Shown here piece by piece: positions 1-5,905 of a stretch of 7,122 nucleotides of DNA; the stretch's first letter is position 1; every line of letters begins with the position of its first letter. The notes beneath the pieces are model-generated. The model searched no databases, was not told where the DNA came from, and saw only the letters and a list, made by a program, of their open reading frames with translations. Source of the stretch: Thiomonas sp. (lineage in GTDB: Bacteria > Pseudomonadota > Gammaproteobacteria > Burkholderiales > Burkholderiaceae_C). Position numbers and translations under genes: made by a program. The DNA is taken from positions 1-7,122 of the forward strand of contig JAQTVS010000140.1 of the NCBI GenBank assembly GCA_028706735.1. The letters are read 5' to 3'.

Positions 1-397
<397 letters not shown>

Positions 398-406
398 GAT
401 CTTTTT

Positions 407-424
407 TGCATTGCGAACAATGCA
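407..424 (-). other. Hairpin with TTCG loop next to the 16S 5' end
   Basis: On the minus strand a 7-bp perfect stem, TGCATTG paired with CAATGCA, closes a TTCG tetraloop (loop 414-417). It ends about 10 bases before the mature 16S 5' end. It is followed by a run of A rather than T, so it is not a Rho-independent terminator. A role in folding or nuclease recognition during 16S processing is inference only. Confidence 0.55.
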
Positions 425-437
425 CACTCAAGGAATT

Positions 438-452
438 ACGGAAAACTTCCGT
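438..452 (-). other. Short hairpin in the 16S leader
   Basis: ACGGAA and TTCCGT form a perfect 6-bp inverted repeat (438-443 and 447-452) around a 3-base loop. On the transcribed minus strand no T run follows, so it is not a terminator. It is one of several stems in the rRNA leader and its role is unknown. Confidence 0.45.
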
Positions 453-463
453 ATTTCATATGA

Positions 464-536
464 GCGTTTGGTATATTTGCATCAAGCCAAACGCCCACGC
501 TTATCGGTTGGTTTCTTAATGAGCCCGCCGTTTGGC
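464..536 (-). other. Competing stem-loops in the 16S leader
   Basis: Three complementary arms occur in transcription order. Arm 1 is minus-strand GCCAAACG (536-529), arm 2 is GCGTTTGGC (494-486) and arm 3 is CCAAACGC (471-464). Arm 2 can pair with arm 1 over 8 bp (529-536 with 486-493), looping out the boxA-like element. It can also pair with arm 3 over 8 bp (487-494 with 464-471, 15-base loop). The two foldings exclude one another. Whether both form in the cell is not known. Confidence 0.5.
512..524 (-). promoter_or_regulatory. boxA-like rRNA antitermination element
   Basis: On the minus strand this reads GCTCATTAAGAAA, matching 10 of 13 positions of the usual bacterial rRNA boxA (GCTCTTTAACAAT). 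It lies in the 16S leader downstream of the promoters, the expected place for NusB/NusE binding. It is followed by a GATAAGCGTGGGCG stretch resembling sequence often seen after boxA in betaproteobacterial rRNA operons. The match is imperfect, so the assignment rests on position as well as sequence. Confidence 0.5.
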
Positions 537-540
537 GTTT

Positions 541-606
541 GCTGCTTCTGCAGCGAAGACATCAATTATTGCACTACTTTTAATTCCGAGTCAAGCGAAA
601 GGTTTT
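541..606 (-). repeat. 66-bp direct repeat, promoter-bearing, copy proximal to 16S
   Basis: This matches 639-704 at 65 of 66 positions; the only difference is T at 546 against A at 644. The repeat period is 98 bp, so about 32 bp of pyrimidine-rich (plus strand) non-identical sequence separates the copies. The copy includes a full -35/-10 promoter reading toward 16S and the predicted initial transcribed sequence. Its end holds a short dyad (GCTGC at 541-545, GCAGC at 550-554). The near identity suggests a recent local duplication or maintenance by gene conversion. Confidence 0.95.
565..594 (-). promoter_or_regulatory. rRNA operon promoter, 16S-proximal
   Basis: On the minus strand a TTGACT -35 (594-589) and an AATAAT -10 (570-565) are separated by 18 bases; each hexamer matches the sigma-70 consensus at 5 of 6 positions. 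The sequence upstream of the -35 is rich in A, as in UP elements of strong rRNA promoters. The predicted transcription start is near 558. This is the downstream copy of the duplicated promoter unit. Strength and actual use are inferred. Confidence 0.75.
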
Positions 607-638
607 AACTTTTCTTTCTCTTGGCTTTTTTTGAGCTT

Positions 639-704
639 GCTGCATCTGCAGCGAAGACATCAATTATTGCACTACTTTTAATTCCGAGTCAAGCGAAAGG
701 TTTT
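639..704 (-). repeat. 66-bp direct repeat, promoter-bearing, copy distal to 16S
   Basis: This is the second copy of the promoter-bearing repeat, 98 bp from the first and 65/66 identical. The single substitution (A at 644) turns the imperfect terminal dyad of the other copy into a perfect one: GCTGCA at 639-644 and TGCAGC at 647-652. Sequence beyond the repeat (705-735) still loosely resembles the pyrimidine-rich stretch after the first copy, so the original duplication may have been longer and since diverged. Confidence 0.95.
663..692 (-). promoter_or_regulatory. rRNA operon promoter, distal duplicate
   Basis: This has the same hexamers and spacing as the proximal promoter: TTGACT (692-687), 18 bases, AATAAT (668-663), all on the minus strand. 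An A-rich stretch (about 700-718, minus strand AAAGGAAAGGAAAAAA) lies just upstream and could act as an UP element. The predicted start is near 656. A transcript from here would run through the second promoter. Confidence 0.75.
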
Positions 705-727
705 TTCCTTTCCTTTTGCCTGAATTT

Positions 728-748
728 CTCAGCGCGGTTAGCGCCGAG
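728..748 (-). other. Inverted repeat upstream of the rRNA promoters
   Basis: Arms CTCAGCGC (728-735) and GCGCCGAG (741-748) are complementary except at one position, which becomes a G-U pair in minus-strand RNA; the loop is 5 bases. It lies between the most upstream candidate promoter and the duplicated promoters. No T run follows on the minus strand, so I do not call a terminator. It could be a protein-binding dyad or have no function. Confidence 0.35.
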
Positions 749-755
749 AGATGGA

Positions 756-784
756 ATTTTGCTTGGCAGCCATCTGGATGTCAA
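756..784 (-). promoter_or_regulatory. Candidate third, most upstream rRNA promoter
   Basis: On the minus strand a perfect TTGACA -35 (784-779) is followed after 17 bases by CAAAAT (761-756), which matches the -10 consensus at 4 of 6. It lies about 60 bp downstream of the transaminase stop codon and reads toward the rRNA operon. The good -35 and ideal spacing favour it; the weak -10 means it may be minor or inactive. Confidence 0.45.
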
Positions 785-842
785 GCACTTTCTGTGAATT
801 ACTTTTAGGCTTCGATGGCTTTCAATGGTTCGCTGACCACAG

Positions 843-1718
843 TCAGCTTGACTGGACGTCTTTAGCCGCTTGGTAGGCCGCATAAAGCGATTGACATACG
901 GCGCCTGGCCGCCCTTCAGACACTCGACGGCCATCTAGGCTGGTGACTGGTAGCACTTCTTTTGTCGCCGAGGTCAGCAAGATTTCCTCTGCGCAGCGCA
1001 ATTCCCATTCCGCGATGGGACGAAAGTCGAGTTTGACGCCAATTTCTGTGCTGAGCTCTTCCAGCAGGCTGACGCGTATCCCTTCAAGTTTGTCGTGGTC
1101 ACGCAGTGGTGCACAGAGGCGTCCATTGCGGACGACCCAGACGTTCGAGGCCGACGCTTCCGTGACCCAGCCGTCCCGTATCAGAATCGTCTCCGCCGCC
1201 CCTATCTCAGCAGAGAGTTGCCGAGCCAACACATTTCCGAGCAATGAAGTGGATTTGATGTGCCCATTTCTCCAGCGCAGATCGGGTGCTGTGATGCAGG
1301 CCACTCCATTTGCGCGCTTGTCGGCCTGGATATGCGGAAACGGGAAGCTCATCATGAAAATAGTGGGCTCCACGCCGCGGGGAAATACATGATCACGTCG
1401 GGCAACGCCCCGGGTCACTTGGATATAGATGCACTGGTCGTCTTGCGCATTGCGCGCGATGACTTCCCGCACCAGCGCAAGCCAATCCTCTCTGGTGCAG
1501 GGATTCGCCATCTCCACCGCGTTCAGGCTGCGCACCAGGCGTTCCAAGTGGGCATCGGCGCGAAAGACGCGGCGGCCATAGACCGGAATGACCTCATAGA
1601 CTCCATCGCCGAAGATGAAGCCTCGGTCGAGCACGGAAATTTGGCATTGCGACAGAGGCTGGAATGTTCCGTTGAGGTAGCACACGGACTCTGCAGTTGG
1701 ATCGAATGGGGCTGTCAT
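843..1718 (-). CDS. dat: D-amino acid transaminase (class IV PLP enzyme)
   Basis: This 291-residue cytoplasmic fold-type IV aminotransferase is predicted to interconvert D-amino acids and 2-oxo acids, classically D-Ala plus 2-oxoglutarate to pyruvate plus D-Glu. Residues align with the Bacillus enzyme (from memory) at a constant offset of 10. They are Tyr41, Arg108 and His110 (carboxylate trap Y31/R98/H100), Lys155 in GHIKSTSLLGN (PLP lysine K145) and Glu187 in VTEASASN (PLP nitrogen contact E177). This offset supports D-amino acid rather than branched-chain specificity. The ATG at 1718 is preferred: purine-rich AAGAGAGAAGAG abuts it, whereas the frame extends only five codons further to a TTG. 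The response regulator gene ends 56 bp upstream on the same strand, so co-transcription is likely. No clear terminator follows before the rRNA promoters. Confidence 0.9.
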   Translation of the reverse strand: MTAPFDPTAESVCYLNGTFQPLSQCQISVLDRGFIFGDGVYEVIPVYGRRVFRADAHLERLVRSLNAVEMANPCTREDWLALVREVIARNAQDDQCIYIQVTRGVARRDHVFPRGVEPTIFMMSFPFPHIQADKRANGVACITAPDLRWRNGHIKSTSLLGNVLARQLSAEIGAAETILIRDGWVTEASASNVWVVRNGRLCAPLRDHDKLEGIRVSLLEELSTEIGVKLDFRPIAEWELRCAEEILLTSATKEVLPVTSLDGRRVSEGRPGAVCQSLYAAYQAAKDVQSS

Positions 1719-1774
1719 CTCTTCTCTCTTCAATCAGGGCAGACGTCAATGCGGATGCCACAACACCGAGCGAC

Positions 1775-2449
1775 TTATTTGACAAGTCCGCGCCGCACCG
1801 CTTCGAGCGCTGCTTCAGCGCGCGACGAAATGTTGAGCTTGCGGTAGATCTGCTTGACGTAATCAGCAACCGTGTGACGGGACAAACCGAGTTGCACGGC
1901 GATTTCGGGCAGGGTGTAGCCCTTGCCAACCAGTTGCAATACTTCACTCTCGCGCTCTGTCAGTGCGATGTGGTCTTCCGGGGACAGAGCCGAGGGGCTG
2001 GCGATCGCGCTGCGCAGGTGGGTGAAATGCTGCACCATCCGTCGCGCAATACTGGGGGACAGCGGCGGTTCGCCGTCCTGGATGCGGCGCAGCTGTGCGC
2101 GCAGTTCAATTTTGGGGCGATCCTTGAGCAGGTAGCCGAACGCTCCGGCCTGCAACGCCGGGAAGAGATGGTCGTCATCGTCGAAAATGGTGACAACGAC
2201 CGAGCGCGCCTGCGGGCGGACTTCCGTCAGCGTGCGGATCAACTCCAGTCCGCTGGCATCGGGCAGACCGAGATCGACTAGAAGAAGATCCACCGGCTCG
2301 CGCTTCAGAATCTGCATGGCGTCGCTCATGCGACCCGCCTCAAAAATCCGCACACCGGGGTCATTCTCCCGCAGCAGATCGACAAACCCGGCGCGCACAG
2401 CAGGGAGGTCGTCAACGACCAGCGCGCATTGCATGGTGCTCATATGCAT
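1775..2449 (-). CDS. NarL/FixJ-family two-component response regulator
   Basis: This 224-residue protein has an N-terminal receiver domain (about 8-125) and a C-terminal LuxR-type helix-turn-helix (about 160-222). The receiver has the acidic pair Asp13-Asp14, phospho-acceptor Asp59 in LLLVDLGLPDASG, switch Thr87 and Lys109 in YLLKD. The DNA-binding part begins LTERESEVLQLVGKG and includes a typical recognition helix region (SRHTVADYVKQIYRKL). It is predicted to bind promoters when phosphorylated. No histidine kinase is visible, so the partner is unknown. Start choice: ATG at 2449 and at 2443 are both possible (the latter has CGGA 5 bases upstream). A longer frame to a TTG at 2560 would run across the phoH start and lacks family similarity. 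The transaminase gene follows after 56 bp and is a candidate co-transcribed gene. Confidence 0.93.
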   Translation of the reverse strand: MHMSTMQCALVVDDLPAVRAGFVDLLRENDPGVRIFEAGRMSDAMQILKREPVDLLLVDLGLPDASGLELIRTLTEVRPQARSVVVTIFDDDDHLFPALQAGAFGYLLKDRPKIELRAQLRRIQDGEPPLSPSIARRMVQHFTHLRSAIASPSALSPEDHIALTERESEVLQLVGKGYTLPEIAVQLGLSRHTVADYVKQIYRKLNISSRAEAALEAVRRGLVK

Positions 2450-2565
2450 CCGTTTCTTTTCTTCGCGCCGCGCAGACAATGGCAGCGTCAGGCCGATACT
2501 ATCAACTCCAACCCCTGAACGCGGGGAATCAACGGGCTCTTTTTCTGCCCTGCACACCAACCTCC
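2450..2565. promoter_or_regulatory. Divergent intergenic region, regulator / phoH
   Basis: These 116 bp separate the two divergently transcribed genes and must hold at least one promoter unless phoH is read from elsewhere. A 9-bp palindrome, GATACTATC, is at 2495-2503. Its TACTAT (2497-2502) could be a poor -10 for phoH, with CAGACA (2473-2478) as a poor -35 at 18-bp spacing. I see no strong sigma-70 promoter in either direction and no clear heat-shock promoter. Confidence 0.3.
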
Positions 2566-3606
2566 ATGACCACCTCTACCGTGCTGCTTCGACATACGTT
2601 CTCTCCAGCCGACAATGCGCGGCTGGCTCAGCTTTGCGGCCCGCTTGACGAAAATCTGCGTCAGATCGAGGTGGCGTTCGATGTACGCCTGACACGCCGC
2701 GCCGACACGATCAGCATTGAAGGGGAGAGCGAGTCGGCCCGACAGACGCTGGATCTGCTGCAAACACTCTGGTCACGCGCCGATGCCCGGTTCAGTCTGG
2801 AAGACATCCAGCTCGAATTGGTGCAGGCCGCACAGGGCCAGCGCCCGAAACTTGCTGCGGCCGAAGGCGAGCCAGTGCTTTACACGCGGCGGGAAAGCCT
2901 GCACGGCCGCACGCCGAATCAGGTGCAATACATCCGCAACATCCTGCAGCATGACATCACCTTCGGCATCGGTCCGGCAGGCACGGGAAAAACGTTTCTC
3001 GCCGTGGCCTGCGCGGTCGATGCGCTCGAACGCCACGCCATCACCCGCCTGGTGCTCACCCGCCCTGCCGTGGAAGCCGGGGAGCGGCTGGGCTTTCTGC
3101 CGGGGGATCTGACGCAAAAAATCGACCCGTATCTGCGCCCGCTGTACGACGCTCTCTACGATCTGCTGGGCATGGAAAAGACGCAAAAGCTGTTCGAACG
3201 CGGCGCCATCGAAATTGCGCCGCTGGCCTTCATGCGCGGGCGCACGCTGAATCAGTCGTTCATCATTCTGGACGAGGCGCAGAACACCACGCCCGAGCAG
3301 ATGAAAATGTTCCTCACCCGCATCGGCTTCGGCTCGCGGGCGGTGATTACCGGCGACACGAGCCAGGTGGATTTGCCGCGCGGTGCGCAAAGCGGGCTGT
3401 CCCAGGCGCAAAAAGTGCTGGCGGATGTGCGCGGCATCGCCTTCAACCTGTTCACCAGTCAGGACGTGGTGCGGCACCCACTGGTGGCGCGCATTGTCGA
3501 TGCGTATGAGGCGCATGCCCAGACCGGCCAGGAGCGCGCGCCGGGCGACAATGCGGCAGAGGGCGCCGCAACCAAGCCGCGCCGTCATGCGCCGAGCAAG
3601 CGATGA
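2566..3606 (+). CDS. phoH: PhoH-like ATPase (YbeZ)
   Basis: This 346-residue cytoplasmic P-loop ATPase belongs to the PhoH/YbeZ family, the usual partner of YbeY in rRNA maturation and RNA quality control. A KH-like N-terminal part (about 10-90, with NARLAQLCGPLDENLRQIE) precedes the ATPase core. Walker A GPAGTGKT is at 136-143 and Walker B FIILDEAQN at 232-240; TRPAVEAGERLGFLPGD (165-181) and ITGDTSQVDLP (261-271) are family hallmarks. Length is normal; the last ~25 residues are a basic Ala-rich tail. The ATG at 2566 gives the family-typical N-terminus. An in-frame ATG at 2479 would add 29 unrelated residues. Neither has a good Shine-Dalgarno sequence. ybeY follows after 82 bp. miaB, often located just upstream in proteobacteria, is absent. 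Confidence 0.95.
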   Translation: MTTSTVLLRHTFSPADNARLAQLCGPLDENLRQIEVAFDVRLTRRADTISIEGESESARQTLDLLQTLWSRADARFSLEDIQLELVQAAQGQRPKLAAAEGEPVLYTRRESLHGRTPNQVQYIRNILQHDITFGIGPAGTGKTFLAVACAVDALERHAITRLVLTRPAVEAGERLGFLPGDLTQKIDPYLRPLYDALYDLLGMEKTQKLFERGAIEIAPLAFMRGRTLNQSFIILDEAQNTTPEQMKMFLTRIGFGSRAVITGDTSQVDLPRGAQSGLSQAQKVLADVRGIAFNLFTSQDVVRHPLVARIVDAYEAHAQTGQERAPGDNAAEGAATKPRRHAPSKR

Positions 3607-3668
3607 GCGCTCCGCACCGCCGCTCTCAAGGAACCGCAGGGCCGCACAACCTCCCTGGAAAATCGCGC

Positions 3669-3691
3669 GCAGTGCGGAGGACTGCTCCGTG
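3669..3691 (+). promoter_or_regulatory. ybeY ribosome binding site with two competing hairpins
   Basis: The Shine-Dalgarno GGAGG (3676-3680) lies 8 bases before the GTG start. It can be buried in a stem CGGAG (3675-3679) / CTCCG (3685-3689) that also takes in the G of the start codon. Two G-U pairs (3674-3690 and 3673-3691) could extend this stem. Alternatively GCAGT (3669-3673) pairs with ACTGC (3681-3685), placing GGAGG in an open 7-base loop. The two foldings cannot coexist. The complementarity is seen directly; a regulatory role is inference. Confidence 0.45.
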
Positions 3692-4219
3692 AGTACGCCC
3701 GCGCGACATCCCTCCCAAGCCGCACTGCGGCTCTCCGTGCAATTTGCCGACGCAAGCCACCGGGCGCTGCTGCCGCGCGCGCTGCTGTTGCGCTGGGTGC
3801 GCGCGGCGTTGCGCGTCGGGCCCGAGCTTGCCGAGCCCGGTGCAGCGCCGCACCGCCCAGTTGAGCCGCACCAGATCACGCTGCGTTTCGTCGACGCGCA
3901 AGAGGGCCGCGCGCTCAACCACGCTTATCGCGGCAAAGAGGACGCCACCAATGTGCTGACCTTCGACTACAACCACTGGCCGGCGCAGGCGGATGTGGTG
4001 CTGTGCAGCCCGGTGGTCGAGCGCGAGGCGCTTGCGCAGGGCAAGCCGCTACTGGCGCATTACGCGCATCTGGTCGTCCACGGCATGCTGCACGCGCAGG
4101 GTTGGGATCACCAGACTGAGCACGAAGCCCACGCGATGGAGCAACGCGAAATCGCTGTGTTGAAGCGATTCGAGATTCCTGATCCTTATGCATACGGCAG
4201 CGACATGCCCGCAGGGTAA
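3689..4219 (+). CDS. ybeY: YbeY endoribonuclease, rRNA maturation factor
   Basis: This 176-residue single-domain metalloprotein belongs to the UPF0054 family. YbeY acts in 16S 3'-end maturation, 70S ribosome quality control and heat-stress survival. The metal-binding signature HGMLHAQGWDH is at 131-141, with His131, His135 and His141 as ligands. The conserved RGKEDATNVLTF segment is at 81-92. The GTG at 3689 is chosen because GGAGG precedes it by 8 bases and length fits the family. Further upstream in frame only sequence overlapping or abutting phoH exists, with no family similarity. An Ala/Arg-rich insert at about 46-60 lies before the first conserved strand. phoH is 82 bp upstream and lnt begins 33 bp downstream, so one operon is likely. 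Translation may be controlled by the hairpins at its ribosome binding site. Confidence 0.95.
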   Translation: MSTPARHPSQAALRLSVQFADASHRALLPRALLLRWVRAALRVGPELAEPGAAPHRPVEPHQITLRFVDAQEGRALNHAYRGKEDATNVLTFDYNHWPAQADVVLCSPVVEREALAQGKPLLAHYAHLVVHGMLHAQGWDHQTEHEAHAMEQREIAVLKRFEIPDPYAYGSDMPAG

Positions 4220-4252
4220 AGTGCGGCCGCAGCCCATACGCCCATTCTTTAT

Positions 4253-5905
4253 ATGTCTGACATTCCTGCAAACCGCCCCGGCTCCGCGTTGACAGGCGCC
4301 GCCCCGCGCCGCGGGCTGTTGCGCCTGCTGGCTGCGCCCCGGTTCGCCCCCTTCCTGTCCGTTCTACTCGGCGCACTGCTTGCGCAGACCTTTGGGCGCC
4401 CGCAACTCGGCGCCTGGTCCGTCGTCATCCTGGCCGCGTGGATCAGCCTGCTGTGGGCCGATACGCAAACCGCGACAACCGCGCGGGCCAAACGCGGGGC
4501 GCTGCTGGGGTTCAGCCTCGGACTGGGGTGGTTCACCGGCGGACTGTGGTGGCTCTATATCAGCATGGCCGTGTATGGCGGCATGGCGCCCCCCGTCGCG
4601 GGCGGCGCCTTGTTGTTGTTCTGCGCATATCTCGCCATTTACCCGACCCTGGCGGGAGCGCTCGCTGCCGCGTGGGCGCCGCCAGCGGGGCGCAGCGCCT
4701 GGGCGTTCGGCCCGGCGCTTGGAGCCGCCTTGGTTCTGGCCGGGGGCTGGACTGTGGCGGAATGGCTGCGCGGCGCCGTATTCACCGGCTTCCCCTGGCT
4801 GGCGCTCGGCTACGCGCAGGTGGGAAACCCGCTGTCCGGCTACGCGCCCGTCATCGGGCAATACGGGGTGAATTTCGCCGCCGCACTGGCCGCTGCACTT
4901 CTGGCGCTGCTGTCGCAGGTCAGTCTGCGCGGCGCCTTGGCGAGTCTGAGCCTGCTGATCGCCCTGGTTCTGGGTGGATGGCAGTTGCAGCAACTGCGCT
5001 GGACGCAGCCCGCAGGTCCGGCGCTCAAGGTGGCATTGCTTCAGGGCGATGTTGCGCAATCCGAAAAATTCCGCCCGGAGTCGCTGGGACCGACGCTGCA
5101 ACTCTATGGCGACTGGCTGACGACGCTCAAGGCAAATCTCATCGTGACGCCGGAAACCGCTGTGCCCGTTTTGCCGGAAGACCTCGACCCCGGCTATCTG
5201 CGACAGATCGAGCGCGCGCTGCGCGAGCATCACACTGCGGCATTGCTGGGCATCCCCCTCACCCGCGGCGCGGCGCAATACACCAATAGCGTGCTGGGCC
5301 TGGGCGGCACGGCGCCCTACCGTTACGACAAGGCGCACCTCGTGCCCTTTGGCGAATTCGTGCCGTATGGCTTTGAGTGGTTCGTCAAATTGATGAACAT
5401 GCCACTGGGCAGCTTTGCACGCGGCGGCCTGGACCAACCGCCCTTCGTAGTGCAGGGCGTAAAAATTGCGCCCAATATTTGTTATGAAGACTTGTTCGGC
5501 GCGCAGATGGCGCAGCGGTTTCGCTCGTCCGCCACCGCACCCAACGTCTTCGCCAACCTCACTAATCTGGGCTGGTTCGGCAACACCATCGTCATTCCCC
5601 AGCATCTGGAAATCGCCCGCATGCGCTCGCTGGAATTCCAGATTCCCGGCATCCGCGCCACCAACACCGGGGCCACGGCCATCATTAACGCCCGCGGCCA
5701 AGTCACCGCCGAACTGCCGCCGTACACCGTGGGCGTGCTGACTGGCGCCGTGCAAGGGCACGCCGGATTGACGCCGTTTGCCTGGATGGCATCGCGCTAT
5801 GGCGACTGGCCGGATCTTTTGCTGGCCGCTTTGGCGCTGCTGTTCGGCTGGGTCTTGCGCCGTCCGCAACGCGGCCGCACCCACCACCACAGCACCACGG
5901 CGTAA
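4253..5905 (+). CDS. lnt: Apolipoprotein N-acyltransferase
   Basis: This 550-residue inner-membrane enzyme transfers an acyl chain from phospholipid to the N-terminal cysteine of diacylated lipoproteins, the last maturation step before Lol sorting. The N-terminal ~250 residues are strongly hydrophobic with several membrane segments. A periplasmic nitrilase-like domain follows (about 257-500). The catalytic triad is visible: Glu301 (VTPETAVP), Lys360 (YRYDKAHLVPFGEFVPYG) and Cys410 (PNICYEDLFG). NLTNLGWFGNT (435-445) and QHLEIARMRSLE (450-461) are also typical. A last membrane helix lies at about 521-537. The ATG at 4253 lies 33 bp after ybeY with no obvious Shine-Dalgarno sequence, so translational coupling is possible. 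corC/ybeX, commonly found between ybeY and lnt, is absent. The last 109 bases overlap a convergent gene. Confidence 0.96.
   Translation: MSDIPANRPGSALTGAAPRRGLLRLLAAPRFAPFLSVLLGALLAQTFGRPQLGAWSVVILAAWISLLWADTQTATTARAKRGALLGFSLGLGWFTGGLWWLYISMAVYGGMAPPVAGGALLLFCAYLAIYPTLAGALAAAWAPPAGRSAWAFGPALGAALVLAGGWTVAEWLRGAVFTGFPWLALGYAQVGNPLSGYAPVIGQYGVNFAAALAAALLALLSQVSLRGALASLSLLIALVLGGWQLQQLRWTQPAGPALKVALLQGDVAQSEKFRPESLGPTLQLYGDWLTTLKANLIVTPETAVPVLPEDLDPGYLRQIERALREHHTAALLGIPLTRGAAQYTNSVLGLGGTAPYRYDKAHLVPFGEFVPYGFEWFVKLMNMPLGSFARGGLDQPPFVVQGVKIAPNICYEDLFGAQMAQRFRSSATAPNVFANLTNLGWFGNTIVIPQHLEIARMRSLEFQIPGIRATNTGATAIINARGQVTAELPPYTVGVLTGAVQGHAGLTPFAWMASRYGDWPDLLLAALALLFGWVLRRPQRGRTHHHSTTA

Larger units (their letters stand above)
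398..558 (-). promoter_or_regulatory. 16S rRNA precursor leader region
   Basis: This A/T-richer stretch lies between the proximal rRNA promoter (predicted start near 558) and the mature 16S 5' end. It has no credible protein gene. It holds a boxA-like element at 512-524, a stem pair at 486-493/529-536 that encloses it, a competing stem at 464-471/487-494, a short hairpin at 438-452 and another hairpin just before the 16S start at 407-424. Such leaders normally bind the Nus antitermination complex and are removed by nucleases during rRNA maturation. The processing stem formed with the 3' side of 16S cannot be judged because that side is outside the window. Confidence 0.8.

Noticed and set aside
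541..704. CRISPR array or insertion-sequence ends
   Set aside because: Only two repeat units occur, each 66 bp and containing a promoter; there are no cas genes, no transposase and no terminal inverted repeats or target duplications.
832..847. Hairpin GCTGAC/GTCAGC at the transaminase stop as a terminator
   Set aside because: The stem is only 6 bp and no T run follows on the minus strand.
1719..1733. Five-codon extension of the transaminase to a TTG
   Set aside because: It would consume the purine-rich ribosome binding stretch in front of the ATG at 1718.
943..2281. Plus-strand open frames opposite the transaminase and response regulator genes
   Set aside because: The minus-strand proteins show full catalytic and receiver/HTH motifs; the plus-strand frames show none.
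2450..2560. N-terminal extension of the response regulator to a TTG at 2560
   Set aside because: The extra 37 residues precede the receiver domain without similarity and would run over the phoH start; ATG at 2449 or 2443 fits the family.
2773..3918. Long minus-strand open frame antisense to phoH and ybeY
   Set aside because: Low-complexity Arg/Ala/His-rich translation, no motif, and it spans two real genes on the other strand.
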